The notes beneath the pieces are model-generated. The model did no database searches. It was not told the origin of the DNA and saw only the letters and a program-made list of their open reading frames with translations. The translations under genes were made by a program, and so were the position numbers. A stretch of DNA of 64,000 bases from Nitrospirae bacterium YQR-1 (lineage in GTDB: Bacteria > Nitrospirota > Thermodesulfovibrionia > Thermodesulfovibrionales > Magnetobacteriaceae), in the NCBI GenBank assembly GCA_039908095.1, contig JAMOBJ010000006.1:46393-110392 (forward strand), written 5' to 3'. Of this stretch, positions 52,009 through 61,244 are shown in pieces; the first letter of the stretch is position 1, and the number at the start of each line of letters is the position of its first letter.

Positions 52009-52078
52009 TTGACAAATTATTAAAATTATTGTTAGCATTTTTATCGGCAGTGGAAACACTAATTATTAAAATTGTCAA
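52009..52078 (+). promoter_or_regulatory. Promoter/operator-like region of the efflux operon
   Basis: TTGACA at 52009-52014 begins a candidate promoter. AATTATTAAAATT occurs twice as a direct repeat, at 52015-52027 and 52061-52073, and each copy is flanked by TTGACAA or its reverse complement TTGTCAA, giving paired quasi-palindromic boxes 46 bases apart. They lie 35-100 bases before tolC and could bind a repressor. No regulator gene is adjacent. Confidence 0.4.
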
Positions 52079-52112
52079 CATATCAAATTAAAGTTGAGGA
52101 GCTATAACACCA

Positions 52113-53444
52113 ATGAAAAGTTTCTTAAGATTAAAATCACATTTTTCTAAAAAATTTTATATTTTATTCGTGGCGGTTTTTTTTGTAATAATACTTCTTT
52201 CAGCCTCATTTTTACACTGTGCGGATAACACAATAGCCCCGGGGGCAGTGCTTACCATTGATTCCTGTGTTGATATGGCCCTCAGGCAGCACCCGGAACT
52301 ATTGAGCTACTATTACACTGTAAAAGCTAAGGAAGCGCAGGTTGGGCAGGCACGTGCCGGATTTTTCCCGCAACTTGACTTTTCCTACTCTTATAAGAGA
52401 ACTCAGTTAGTGCACGATTACTCTGCAACTTCTCAAAAAATCAGTAATAACTCTGATTTCTACACTGCTCTGGGCATTACTCAAACCATCTACGACTTCG
52501 GCAAAATCAGCACAAACCTTGAAATCAGTAAACTCAAACTTGACGCCTCCAATATGGATTATGCTACAAAACTCGACTCCATCATATACGATGTTAAAAA
52601 AGCATACTTTGGTGTACTAAAGGCCCTCAAGTCTGCCGATGTCAACAAGGAAACCGTTAAGCAGTTTGTTCAGCACCTGCAGCAAGCTAAAAACTTCTAT
52701 CAGGCCGGTACTAAATCCAAATACGACGTGACCAAAGCGGAGGTGGATTTAAGCAATGCCAAGTTAACTCTCTTAAAGGCTGAAAGCACTCTCAAGCAGG
52801 CCTGGGTTACTCTTAATAATACTATGGGAATTTACTCAATCTCTGAATATAAGCTTACCGAGGCTCTCTCATATGCACCGTTTGATATAACATTTGAAGA
52901 GGCCATGGAACGGGCTCTAAAAAACCGTCCTGATTTGAAATCACTAATCGCCCAAAAGGAAGCCGCTAAAAAATCCATACAATATGCTAAGACCGATTAC
53001 TATCCCACGATTTCAGGCACCGCCTCCTACATGTTTGACGGCAGCCAGTATCCGGTTGATAACGGCTGGAACGCCGGAGTTACGCTTAGTTGGAATATCT
53101 TTAAAGGGCTTGAGACAAAACACAAGGTGGCTGAGGCGGCGGCAAATCTGGAAACGGCTGATTCTAAAATAGATGCTCTCAAACTTGAAATCCAAAGCGG
53201 TACCCAGAAGGCATATCTTGACCTCAAACTTGCAAAAGAAAGTATCACTAATGCTGAAATACAGTTGCAGCAAGCCACAGAGAACAGGGATATTGTTAAA
53301 ATCAGGTATGAATCCGGCCTGAGCAGCCCGGTAGAACTTACCGATGCTATGGTTACTCTTCAAAACGCCAACCTGACTCACATCAACGCCCTGTACGATT
53401 ACAAACTTGCAATTGCCGCTATTGAAAAAACCATGGGTAAATAG
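52113..53444 (+). CDS. TolC family outer-membrane efflux protein
   Basis: A 443-residue outer-membrane channel with an N-terminal hydrophobic signal (about 15-38), then two repeated OEP domains starting LTIDSCVDMALRQHPELLSYYY and EEAMERALKNRPDLKSLIAQK. ALGITQTIYDFGKISTNLE and VTLSWNIFKGLETKHKVAEA are the matching beta-barrel segments. Ribosome site TTGAGGAG. First gene of a three-gene export operon; its stop overlaps the next start by one base. Confidence 0.93.
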   Translation: MKSFLRLKSHFSKKFYILFVAVFFVIILLSASFLHCADNTIAPGAVLTIDSCVDMALRQHPELLSYYYTVKAKEAQVGQARAGFFPQLDFSYSYKRTQLVHDYSATSQKISNNSDFYTALGITQTIYDFGKISTNLEISKLKLDASNMDYATKLDSIIYDVKKAYFGVLKALKSADVNKETVKQFVQHLQQAKNFYQAGTKSKYDVTKAEVDLSNAKLTLLKAESTLKQAWVTLNNTMGIYSISEYKLTEALSYAPFDITFEEAMERALKNRPDLKSLIAQKEAAKKSIQYAKTDYYPTISGTASYMFDGSQYPVDNGWNAGVTLSWNIFKGLETKHKVAEAAANLETADSKIDALKLEIQSGTQKAYLDLKLAKESITNAEIQLQQATENRDIVKIRYESGLSSPVELTDAMVTLQNANLTHINALYDYKLAIAAIEKTMGK

Positions 53445-54556
53445 TGAAAATTAAGACACTTTTTTTAGTTTCCATCTGTCTTATCATTTTGGGCTGCAAA
53501 TCTAAGCCCCCCAAAGACGGGATGGATTTTCCTGTGCCGGTCAAGATTGCAGAGGCACAAACACGGGCAATTCCAGTTGAGCTTTCCACAATTGGAAACG
53601 TACAGGCTTATGATTCCGTCACGATACTTTCTCAAGTGACGGGAGTTCTGAAATCAATACATTTTAAAGACGGTGCCGATGTTAAAAAAGGCGACCTGCT
53701 TTTTACAATTGACCCTGCTCCTTTTAAAGAGGCATTGAGGCAGGCGGAGGCAGCGCTTCAAAAAGACATTGCGCAGCTCAACTTTTATAAGGCTCAGGCA
53801 CAGCGATATGCTTTTTTAAAGGAAAAAGGTGCAGTCTCACTCTCTGAATATGAGCAAAACACCTCAAGCGCACAGGTATATGAGGCAATGGTTCAGGCTG
53901 ACCGCGCAACGCTTGAGGATGCAAAAATCAAACTCTCATATTGTTACATCAAGTCCCCGATTGAGGGAACCACAGGGGCTCATTTAACCGATGAGGGTAA
54001 TGTTGTTAAAACCACTGACACTAAACTTGTCGTAATTAATAAACTATCGCCGGTTTATGTTGTGTTTTCGTTACCTGAGGGTAACTTCTCTAAGGTTAAA
54101 CGTCACAAGGAAGCCGGGGAACTTAAAGTCACAGCCTCACCCTCAGACGACGAAACAAAAATAACCGAGGGAACACTTACTTTTATTGATAATACAATCA
54201 ACAAAGAAACCGGTATGTTTAAACTTATGGCCACTTTCCAAAATGCCGGCAAGACCCTGTGGGATGGCTGCTTTGTCAAGGTAACGTTACGCCTCAGCGT
54301 TGAGGACAATGCAATAACTATCCCTAACAGAGCTGTTAAAGAAAGCCAGCGTGGTAAGTACTCATATGTTGTGAAAAACGATATGAGCGCACAGGAGCGT
54401 TTAGTGACGGTTGACAGGGTCTATAACGACATGGCGGTTATAACTAAAGGGATAGCCGCTGGAGAGACAGTTGTAACGGACGGACAGTTGAAATTAAAGT
54501 CTGGTGCAAAAGTGGTGATAGTGAAAGAGGATGAAAACCCCGGAAAGGAAAAGTGA
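53444..54556 (+). CDS. RND efflux periplasmic adaptor (membrane fusion protein), lipoprotein
   Basis: A 370-residue HlyD/AcrA-family adaptor. A lipobox LIILGC (Cys18) anchors it to the inner membrane. Barrel-sandwich halves flank a helical hairpin: VTILSQVTGVLKSIHFKDGADVKKGDLLFTID, then ALRQAEAALQKDI... and KLSYCYIKSPIEGTTG. A beta-barrel domain and a membrane-proximal domain (VTDGQLKLKSGAKV) follow. GTG start overlaps the tolC stop, and its own stop overlaps the RND gene, indicating coupled translation. Confidence 0.93.
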   Translation: MKIKTLFLVSICLIILGCKSKPPKDGMDFPVPVKIAEAQTRAIPVELSTIGNVQAYDSVTILSQVTGVLKSIHFKDGADVKKGDLLFTIDPAPFKEALRQAEAALQKDIAQLNFYKAQAQRYAFLKEKGAVSLSEYEQNTSSAQVYEAMVQADRATLEDAKIKLSYCYIKSPIEGTTGAHLTDEGNVVKTTDTKLVVINKLSPVYVVFSLPEGNFSKVKRHKEAGELKVTASPSDDETKITEGTLTFIDNTINKETGMFKLMATFQNAGKTLWDGCFVKVTLRLSVEDNAITIPNRAVKESQRGKYSYVVKNDMSAQERLVTVDRVYNDMAVITKGIAAGETVVTDGQLKLKSGAKVVIVKEDENPGKEK

Positions 54557-57500
54557 ATTTATCTGAAATCTGGATAAAGAGACCTGTTGCAACAACAATT
54601 GTAATGTGCGCCCTGTTGATATTTGGGCTGCTGAGTTATAACAACCTGCCGCTTGATTACCTTCCCACAGTGGATTTCCCAACGATAGTGGTGTCGGCAT
54701 CCTTGCCGGGAGCCGGTGCCGAGACAATGGCGGCATCCGTAGCAACCCCTTTGGAGGAGCAATTTTCACAAATTGCAGGCCTTGAGGCTATGACATCAAC
54801 CAGCACTACCGGTTCAACATCAATAACACTTCAGTTTTCACTGAACCGCCATATTGACGCCGCCGCCCAGGACGTCAACTCCTACATATCCGCTGCCATG
54901 GCCAAGCTTCCACCCGATATGCCGGCCCCCCCGACCTATAAGAAAACCAACCCTGCCGACAATCCAATTATCTACATAACCCTTAACTCTGAAACCATGC
55001 CCATGGCAGCCCTCTACGAGTATGCTTCCACTTTTATCGGCAAGCGTATCTCTATGATTAACGGCGTCTCAGAGGTGGCTATTTACGGCTCTAAGTACGC
55101 AGTCAGAATTAAGGTTGACCCCAACAAGCTTGCCTCTATGGGTATAGGTATTGACGAGGTGGCAAAGACTGTAAAAACCGGAAACGTCAATATGCCGACT
55201 GGAACCATTGAGGGGCCCTATAGGTCGTATATTATCAAAACCACCGGACAGTTGTTTGACGCTAAATCATACGAACCCTTGATAGTTTCCTACTCGCAGG
55301 GCTATCCGGTAAGAATACGCGATGTGGCCACAGTGCATGACAGCACTAGTAATGACAAACTAAACGCATGGTATGTAAGCAAAGACAGAGCCACAGAGTC
55401 TATCATACTTGCCGTTAAACGCCAGCCGGGCTCTAACACTGTTGAAGTTGCCGACAGGATTGAAAAAATGCTGCCTCAGATTAAGCTGAAAATCCCTGAG
55501 TCGGTAAATGTATTTATGCTGTATAACAGGGCGGACTTTATACGTGCCTCTGTCAGAGACGTTCTGTTTACACTGTTTTTTACCATAATCCTTGTAACAA
55601 TCGTAATATTTATATTCTTACGAAGCGCTCGTGCCACGGTTATTCCCGGGGTTGCAGTGCCGCTGTCGATTATCGGCACTTTCTCAGTTATGTACATACT
55701 TAACTACAGTTTAAATACGCTTTCTCTGATGGCGCTCACCCTTTCAGTGGGTTTTGTTGTGGATGACGCAGTGGTTATGCTTGAAAACATCTACAGACAC
55801 ACGGAGATGGGCAAACGTCCGCTTGAGGCGTCTTTCACCGGCTCACGTGAAATAGGTTTTACCATTATTTCTATGACTATTTCCCTTGTAGTGGTCTTTA
55901 TTCCGATCCTCTTTATGGCCGGCATTATGGGAAGACTTTTTCACGAATTTGCAATAAGTATCGGGGTTGCTATCCTGATTTCAGGATTTGTCTCTCTTTC
56001 TCTTACCCCTATGATGTGCAGCCGTTTTCTCATTCACAAAAACAACGAACAACAACATAGCCGGCGTTACGCAATATTTGAGAAATTCTTTGACGGAATG
56101 TTTAGGCTCTACAGCGGCAGTTTAAAGTTTATACTCCGGCATAAGTTTGCAACACTTGTGGTGACCGTTTTAATTTTTCTTGAAACATTTCACCTCTTTG
56201 CGGTAATTCCCAAGGGGTTTATCCCAACAGAGGATCAGAACTTCTTTATAGTTGCCACCAAGGGGGATGACGATATTTCCTTTGACGATATGGTGGCTCA
56301 TCACAAGCAGGTTGAACGCATAGTCATGAAACATCCTGATGTGCAAAACATGGTATCGGTAGTTGGTTTTCAGGGCAACAACAGCGGTATAATCTTTCCG
56401 ATACTAAAAAACCTTTACACAAGAAAGAAATCGGTTGATCAGATTATAATGGAGCTTTGGCCGCAGGCAAATTCAGTTAGCGGCATATGGGCATTTTTAC
56501 AAAATCCGCCTCCTATTCAACTGGGCGCTCATCAGACCTTTTCCACGTACCAGTTTACTCTTCAATCAACAGATGTGGCGGAACTCTATAAGTATGGAAG
56601 TATGCTTACCGAAAAAATGGCAAAGTTACATGGTCTGAATTCAGTTAACAACGACCTTGTTTTAAACACCCCGCGGCTTGACGTTAAAATCAACCGAGAC
56701 AAAGCCTCTGCGCTTGGCTTAAATATCGGGCAAATTCAGGACGCTCTCTATACCGCCTACGGTACACGCCTTATATCCACCATATACGGCGACACAAACG
56801 AATATGACGTTATACTGGAAGTGCAGGAGCAATATGAGAAGAATCCTGCCGCCCTTTCCATGCTATACCTCAAAGGCGGCAATTCAAAGCTCGTACCGCT
56901 TAGCACAATAGCGGCGATAAGCGAGTCCTCAGGGCCACTGCAAATTAATCACACAGGTCAGCTGCCCTCGGCTACAATATCGTTTAACCTTAACCCCGGA
57001 ACGTCTGTCGGAGATGCCGTTAGCAAGGTGACAGAACTTGCAAGAGAGGTATTGCCTGAGACGATTACTGCTTCATTTCAGGGCTCAGCTCAGGAATTTC
57101 AGAAATCATCCAACACCATGCTGGTACTTCTTATTATCACAATCGCTGTGATTTACATGGTACTTGCCATCTTGTACGAGAGCTTTGTTCATCCGCTGAC
57201 GATACTAACATCGCTTCCTCTTGCCGGATTCGGTGCGCTTGTCACCCTTGTGCTGTTTCATAAGGAGTTGGACATGTATGCCTTTGTCGGCGTTATAATG
57301 CTTGTCGGGCTTGTTAAGAAAAATGGGATAATGATGGTTGACTTTGCGCTGACTCTTGAAAGGTCAGGGTCGAGCACAGCTGAGGATTCAATTTATCAGG
57401 CGTGTATGGTGCGGTTTCGTCCTATTATGATGACTACGATGGCCGCTCTCTTAGGAGCGCTTCCCATAGCTCTTGGCATAGGAGCAGGGGCTCAGGCACG

Positions 57501-57621
57501 TCAACCCCTAGGACTTGCCATAGTCGGCGGCCTGCTGTTTTCACAAATGCTGACTCTGTACGTTACACCGGTTTTCTATGTGTATCTGGATAGAATTAAC
57601 AGACGATTTACCGCTAAATAG
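54553..57621 (+). CDS. RND family efflux transporter permease (HAE1-like)
   Basis: A 1,022-residue proton-driven inner-membrane pump with 12 helices and two large periplasmic loops. WIKRPVATTIVMCALLIFGL starts helix 1; FVVDDAVVMLENIYRH in helix 4 (about residue 403-412) carries the proton-relay Asp pair; GFIPTEDQNFF and VRFRPIMMTTMAALLGALPI are conserved. It belongs to the hydrophobe/amphiphile (multidrug) branch; no heavy-metal signature is seen. Substrates cannot be told from sequence. Confidence 0.95.
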   Translation: MNLSEIWIKRPVATTIVMCALLIFGLLSYNNLPLDYLPTVDFPTIVVSASLPGAGAETMAASVATPLEEQFSQIAGLEAMTSTSTTGSTSITLQFSLNRHIDAAAQDVNSYISAAMAKLPPDMPAPPTYKKTNPADNPIIYITLNSETMPMAALYEYASTFIGKRISMINGVSEVAIYGSKYAVRIKVDPNKLASMGIGIDEVAKTVKTGNVNMPTGTIEGPYRSYIIKTTGQLFDAKSYEPLIVSYSQGYPVRIRDVATVHDSTSNDKLNAWYVSKDRATESIILAVKRQPGSNTVEVADRIEKMLPQIKLKIPESVNVFMLYNRADFIRASVRDVLFTLFFTIILVTIVIFIFLRSARATVIPGVAVPLSIIGTFSVMYILNYSLNTLSLMALTLSVGFVVDDAVVMLENIYRHTEMGKRPLEASFTGSREIGFTIISMTISLVVVFIPILFMAGIMGRLFHEFAISIGVAILISGFVSLSLTPMMCSRFLIHKNNEQQHSRRYAIFEKFFDGMFRLYSGSLKFILRHKFATLVVTVLIFLETFHLFAVIPKGFIPTEDQNFFIVATKGDDDISFDDMVAHHKQVERIVMKHPDVQNMVSVVGFQGNNSGIIFPILKNLYTRKKSVDQIIMELWPQANSVSGIWAFLQNPPPIQLGAHQTFSTYQFTLQSTDVAELYKYGSMLTEKMAKLHGLNSVNNDLVLNTPRLDVKINRDKASALGLNIGQIQDALYTAYGTRLISTIYGDTNEYDVILEVQEQYEKNPAALSMLYLKGGNSKLVPLSTIAAISESSGPLQINHTGQLPSATISFNLNPGTSVGDAVSKVTELAREVLPETITASFQGSAQEFQKSSNTMLVLLIITIAVIYMVLAILYESFVHPLTILTSLPLAGFGALVTLVLFHKELDMYAFVGVIMLVGLVKKNGIMMVDFALTLERSGSSTAEDSIYQACMVRFRPIMMTTMAALLGALPIALGIGAGAQARQPLGLAIVGGLLFSQMLTLYVTPVFYVYLDRINRRFTAK

Positions 57622-57674
57622 CTACAAGGAGGATGGTGCCACCTCGTTGCTCTTTTGACTACTACTTGGCATTA

Positions 57675-57697
57675 GGCGAATGAATGCAACTCGGTAT
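57675..57697. repeat. Dispersed repeat family 1, solitary end
   Basis: GCGAATGAATGCAACTCGGTAT matches the right end of the full element at 43923-44063 with two differences. The sequence to its left does not match the element core. The 250-base gap that contains it otherwise holds only a short frame described separately. Confidence 0.65.
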
Positions 57698-57768
57698 CAG
57701 GTTTATCTCTTGACTTTTCTTTACCTTCAGTTGTTAAAATAAAAGTACAATTAAATGAAAAGAAACAA

Positions 57769-57864
57769 ATGAAAAACGCTTGCTTCTTAAATATTTTACC
57801 CGCAATATCCGGTAAAGAGCTTGTTGAAATAATATCAGGGATTTTAGTTAAGCATGTAATTTGA
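57769..57864 (+). pseudogene. Possible N-terminal remnant of a HicA-like toxin
   Basis: A 31-codon frame reads LPAISGKELVEIISGILVKH. LPxISGKELVxIL is the usual start of HicA mRNA-interferase toxins, whose next segment would be a Gly-Phe and a catalytic His; here the frame ends instead. No hicB antitoxin is present. The match is short and the call is tentative. Confidence 0.3.
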
Positions 57865-57874
57865 TGGTTTTTTA

Positions 57875-58609
57875 GTGAATAGTGCTTCAGAGAATATATA
57901 TTTTGTTTTAATTGAGCCGCGTGAGCCCGGCAACATCGGAGCCTCAGCCCGTGCTATCAAAAATATGGGATTTACAAATCTTGTGTTGGTAAACCCTCAC
58001 GGCCACCTTTCGATAGACGCCTACTTGTTTGCCCATGGTGCTGAGGATGTGCTGGAGCAGGCTGTTGTTTATAAAAGTTTTGAGGAGGCGGTAGGGCATA
58101 TGCACCTTGTTATAGGAATGTCGAGGCGTTTTGGTAAAACGCGTGGCATATTTAAACCCATCGGTGAGGCGGCAAAGACTATAGTTGTGGAGTCTTTTGA
58201 AGGCAAGGTAGCACTGATTTTCGGCAGGGAAGACAATGGGCTTAACAACAAAGAGGTGGAATCATGTGGTTTTCTTGTTTTTATTCCCACCTCCGCCGCT
58301 CAGCCCTCACTTAACCTTGCTCAGGCCGTACTTCTTACAGCTTATGAGCTCTCCGATGTTTTTGTTATAGATTCAGCTTTTAAGGTAAAACCAAGGGCTA
58401 CCACTCATCAGTTGACCAAGCTCTATGGCAGAATAGATGACACTCTGAAGGCATCGGGGTATGGTAAGCGTGGGAGCCATGACCTCCATGGGGAAATTAT
58501 GCGTAACATTAAACATCTGTTAGGCCGTTGTGGTATGATGATGTGGGAAGTTGATATGATTCATGGAATACTCAGCCATATAAATAAAAAAATTTCAGAG
58601 GGGGAATAG
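57875..58609 (+). CDS. trmJ: TrmJ-like tRNA 2'-O-methyltransferase (SpoU/TrmH family)
   Basis: A 244-residue SPOUT methyltransferase that methylates the ribose of position 32 in tRNA in E. coli. Motif 1 VLIEPREPGNIGASARAIKNMGF, motif 2 ALIFGREDNGLNNKEV and motif 3 IPTSAAQPSLNLAQAVLLTAYEL are complete; the C-terminal helical extension (residues about 170-244) is as in TrmJ. GTG start at 57875. The following gene begins directly after its stop. Confidence 0.9.
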   Translation: MNSASENIYFVLIEPREPGNIGASARAIKNMGFTNLVLVNPHGHLSIDAYLFAHGAEDVLEQAVVYKSFEEAVGHMHLVIGMSRRFGKTRGIFKPIGEAAKTIVVESFEGKVALIFGREDNGLNNKEVESCGFLVFIPTSAAQPSLNLAQAVLLTAYELSDVFVIDSAFKVKPRATTHQLTKLYGRIDDTLKASGYGKRGSHDLHGEIMRNIKHLLGRCGMMMWEVDMIHGILSHINKKISEGE

Positions 58610-59515
58610 ATGTACCATATAATAAGTACTTTTTTAATAAGCATATTTGTTTTATTAACAGGTGTGAATTCTTTTGCCGGCGGGACTTTTTCACTTAACG
58701 ATCCATCAAGACAAGTTATAGGAATTGAACAGTACTACCAGATTAACAACGACAATGACACACTTCATGATGTTGCTGTTTCGTATGGAATCGGTTATAA
58801 TGCAATTGTCTCTGCTAACAATGGTATAGACCCATGGGTTCCCGGGGCTGGAACAATTGTCACCATACCGACTAAGTGGATTTTGCCGGAAGTTCTGGAC
58901 GATGGCATTGTCATAAATCTTGCAGAGATGAGGTTGTACTACTTTTTTAATTTTAAAACCAGCAAGTTTGTCAAAACCTATCCGGTAGGGGTTGGCGATG
59001 AGGGCTATTCAACCCCGCTGGGTAGTCATCGTATAGTAAGTAAGGTTGTTAATCCTACATGGAAGCCGCCAAAGCACATACGGGATGAATTTCCGGAGCT
59101 GCCGTCTATAGTACAACCAGGGCCTGAAAATCCTCTCGGGAAGCATTGGCTTCAACTATCAGTTAGTGGTTACGGGATTCACGGCACCAACATACCCTAT
59201 AGCGTTGGGCATAGGGTAAGCAGCGGCTGTATAAGAATGTATAACGAACAGGTGGCAATCTTGTTTGGCTACGTAAAGCCCAATACGAAAGTTAAAATCA
59301 TCTATGAACCGGTAAAAGTCGCTAAGCAGGACAACAAAATATATATAGAAGTACATAATAATTATAACGAGGATAATATAACTAAACCGGATGAGTTATT
59401 GGCACTGGCTCAGAAGAAACTTAGTGGGAAGGACCTGTTTAAATTTGTTGATACCGGCTTACTAAATGATGCCATTAAGAAAGCAACAGGCCTTCCCACT
59501 GTAATTTCAAGATAA
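58610..59515 (+). CDS. L,D-transpeptidase (YkuD) with LysM-like domain
   Basis: A 301-residue periplasmic protein. A signal peptide ends near residue 23 (SFAGG); a LysM-like peptidoglycan-binding domain covers about 42-87 (INNDNDTLHDVAVSYGI...TIVTIPT); the YkuD domain covers about 97-225 with His191 (GYGIHGTN) and catalytic Cys207 in HRVSSGCIRM. A C-terminal extension of about 75 residues follows. The layout matches the ErfK/YbiS group, which attach Lpp to peptidoglycan or make 3-3 crosslinks. It is convergent with a Lpp-like gene ten bases away. Confidence 0.92.
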   Translation: MYHIISTFLISIFVLLTGVNSFAGGTFSLNDPSRQVIGIEQYYQINNDNDTLHDVAVSYGIGYNAIVSANNGIDPWVPGAGTIVTIPTKWILPEVLDDGIVINLAEMRLYYFFNFKTSKFVKTYPVGVGDEGYSTPLGSHRIVSKVVNPTWKPPKHIRDEFPELPSIVQPGPENPLGKHWLQLSVSGYGIHGTNIPYSVGHRVSSGCIRMYNEQVAILFGYVKPNTKVKIIYEPVKVAKQDNKIYIEVHNNYNEDNITKPDELLALAQKKLSGKDLFKFVDTGLLNDAIKKATGLPTVISR

Positions 59516-59525
59516 AATAGTGTTT

Positions 59526-59801
59526 TTAGTGCTTTTTCAGAGTTTTCTTAAAGCACTTGTCGCATTTTTCAGCGGCTCTTTCTGCTTTTCTTGCAGACTC
59601 TTCTGCTGCTGCTGCGGCTGCTGCTGCTTTCTTAGCTGCTGACTCTGCTCTGTCTGCTGCCATTTTGGCCTCATCAGCTGACTTCTTGGCGCTATCTTTC
59701 ACGCTTTCAAGATAATCTCTGTCTTCTTTCCTGAGCTCATAAGTACAACCAAAGGTTACAAGCGTAAAGGCCAACAACAGTAATAACGTTATACGTCTCA
59801 T
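59526..59801 (-). CDS. Alanine-rich Lpp/OprI-like lipoprotein
   Basis: A 91-residue lipoprotein: signal peptide with lipobox VTFGC (Cys19), then a heptad-patterned Ala/Lys/Glu helix (about 28-78) like Braun's lipoprotein and OprI, ending CDKCFKKTLKKH. Two Cys near the C-terminus are unusual. Lpp attaches to peptidoglycan by a C-terminal Lys; here Lys-Lys precede a terminal His. A GGGAGGT site lies before the ATG. The convergent neighbour encodes an L,D-transpeptidase, the enzyme class that makes this link. Confidence 0.78.
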   Translation of the reverse strand: MRRITLLLLLAFTLVTFGCTYELRKEDRDYLESVKDSAKKSADEAKMAADRAESAAKKAAAAAAAAEESARKAERAAEKCDKCFKKTLKKH

Positions 59802-60008
59802 TCGCTATACCTCCCTTTAAAGGTTTTTCGTGATAACCGCCTGAATGTACGGTTTTTATAGCAAGGCTTTGCACAACATAATACATTGACATAGTACAAC
59901 ATCCAAAACAAATAAATCAAGTTTTTTTATAAAATTTTTCATTGTCCTTTTTTTATCCGTTAACAGCCGCTTAAACAGCACTTGTTGATTCATTACAACC
60001 CTTATCAT

Positions 60009-61085
60009 TTAAACAAATCCCAAGTGTTTTTTATCGGCATTGAGATATTCCATGACCAACAGATTTTTTTCGTTTGCCACACAGTGGTGGTTACATACCT
60101 TTGAAGGGTTTATATTAAAAAATTTATTTTTACCGTTAAGCCAGAAATCCTTAAACCTTACATCTTCAGGGGACAGCGAACCAAGCAGCCCATCTTCAAG
60201 ATTATATGCCTTGTCCTGACAAGAGTACACATTTAAATCAGCCCCTATTACCGGTAGTATCTGCAAGTACGGACACCAGCCGTAGGGCTTATCGAACTTT
60301 TCATCCAACGTATGATAGGAGTCGAAAATTTCAAAACCGGCGTTTCCAAAATCAGCCTTTGCCCGTTGTGTCTGCTCCCGCACAGTGTTAAAAAAAGGCT
60401 TGTGGTATGCGTTGTTTTTAGCCCCTGAATTACTTACGATACACGGTGATATCTTAACGCTGTCAACTCCGGCGTCTTTCAGTCTGCCGACAAAACTATA
60501 CACATTTGCGGAGTTAGCTTTATCCACAATGAAACTTACGCCAAGATAACATCCGCCACCCAGCTTTTTAAAATTTAATAGGTTTGTCATAACTTTTGTA
60601 AACTCCCCAGGGCCGGCCCCGCGGTATCCGGCATAGCTTTCATCGTCATAGCCGTCCATGGAGACTCTAATCCAGAGAGCATTATGAGCGAAGAGTTCAG
60701 CCGCCTCACCCCTTAGGTTTGAACCGTTGGTAAGGGATGCAAACTTTACCGGAGAGTCTGAGAGTCTTTTGGCGGCCTCAATCAGGTGAGGATACAAAAA
60801 CGGCTCGCCGCCGCCGCTGAAAGTAACAGCCTTAACTCCCATTTCTATAATATCCTCTATAATTTCCAGCATTTTATCCCCGGCAATACTGTCCCGCCTG
60901 TTCATGTCTTTGCCAAGCTGAAGATTATCGGCTTTGTAGGCGCAGTAGCTGCAATTATGGTTACACAGGTTTGTAGGCTTTATTCTTATGTGAATCGGAG
61001 GCAAAATCTCAGGGTTTTCTATGGGAAGCGACTCCAGCTTCTCTCTAAAGTGGAATATCTTCATTTTTGTATAAAGAAGACTCAT
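60009..61085 (-). CDS. Radical SAM/SPASM-type protein
   Basis: A 358-residue radical SAM enzyme with the cluster motif C41-x3-C45-x2-C48 (CNHNCSYC), a GGGEP motif (FSGGGEPFLYPH) and a C-terminal Cys-rich region (WCPYLQI, YSCQDKAY, CNHHC) for one auxiliary iron-sulfur cluster. Such SPASM-like proteins modify peptides or sugars, or act in cofactor assembly; no small precursor peptide is adjacent except the Lpp-like gene, so the substrate is open. A candidate promoter with consensus -35 lies at 61155-61183. Confidence 0.85.
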   Translation of the reverse strand: MSLLYTKMKIFHFREKLESLPIENPEILPPIHIRIKPTNLCNHNCSYCAYKADNLQLGKDMNRRDSIAGDKMLEIIEDIIEMGVKAVTFSGGGEPFLYPHLIEAAKRLSDSPVKFASLTNGSNLRGEAAELFAHNALWIRVSMDGYDDESYAGYRGAGPGEFTKVMTNLLNFKKLGGGCYLGVSFIVDKANSANVYSFVGRLKDAGVDSVKISPCIVSNSGAKNNAYHKPFFNTVREQTQRAKADFGNAGFEIFDSYHTLDEKFDKPYGWCPYLQILPVIGADLNVYSCQDKAYNLEDGLLGSLSPEDVRFKDFWLNGKNKFFNINPSKVCNHHCVANEKNLLVMEYLNADKKHLGFV

Positions 61086-61154
61086 GTCTTAACCAAATGA
61101 TATGAACTCGTAATCATCACAATGTATAGCAGACTCTCCATAACACCGGCTATT

Positions 61155-61183
61155 ATAATACTCCATACTATAAACCTTGTCAA
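61155..61183 (-). promoter_or_regulatory. Candidate sigma70 promoter of the radical SAM gene
   Basis: Read on the minus strand: TTGACA (61183-61178), 17-base spacer, TATTAT (61160-61155). This is a near-consensus pair with ideal spacing, about 70 bases upstream of the start at 61085. Confidence 0.6.
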
Positions 61184-61244
61184 CAGGGGGGCTGTAAATT
61201 GTTAACCCTGGGCAGTGCTCTCAAAATGCTCTGAGCATATCACA

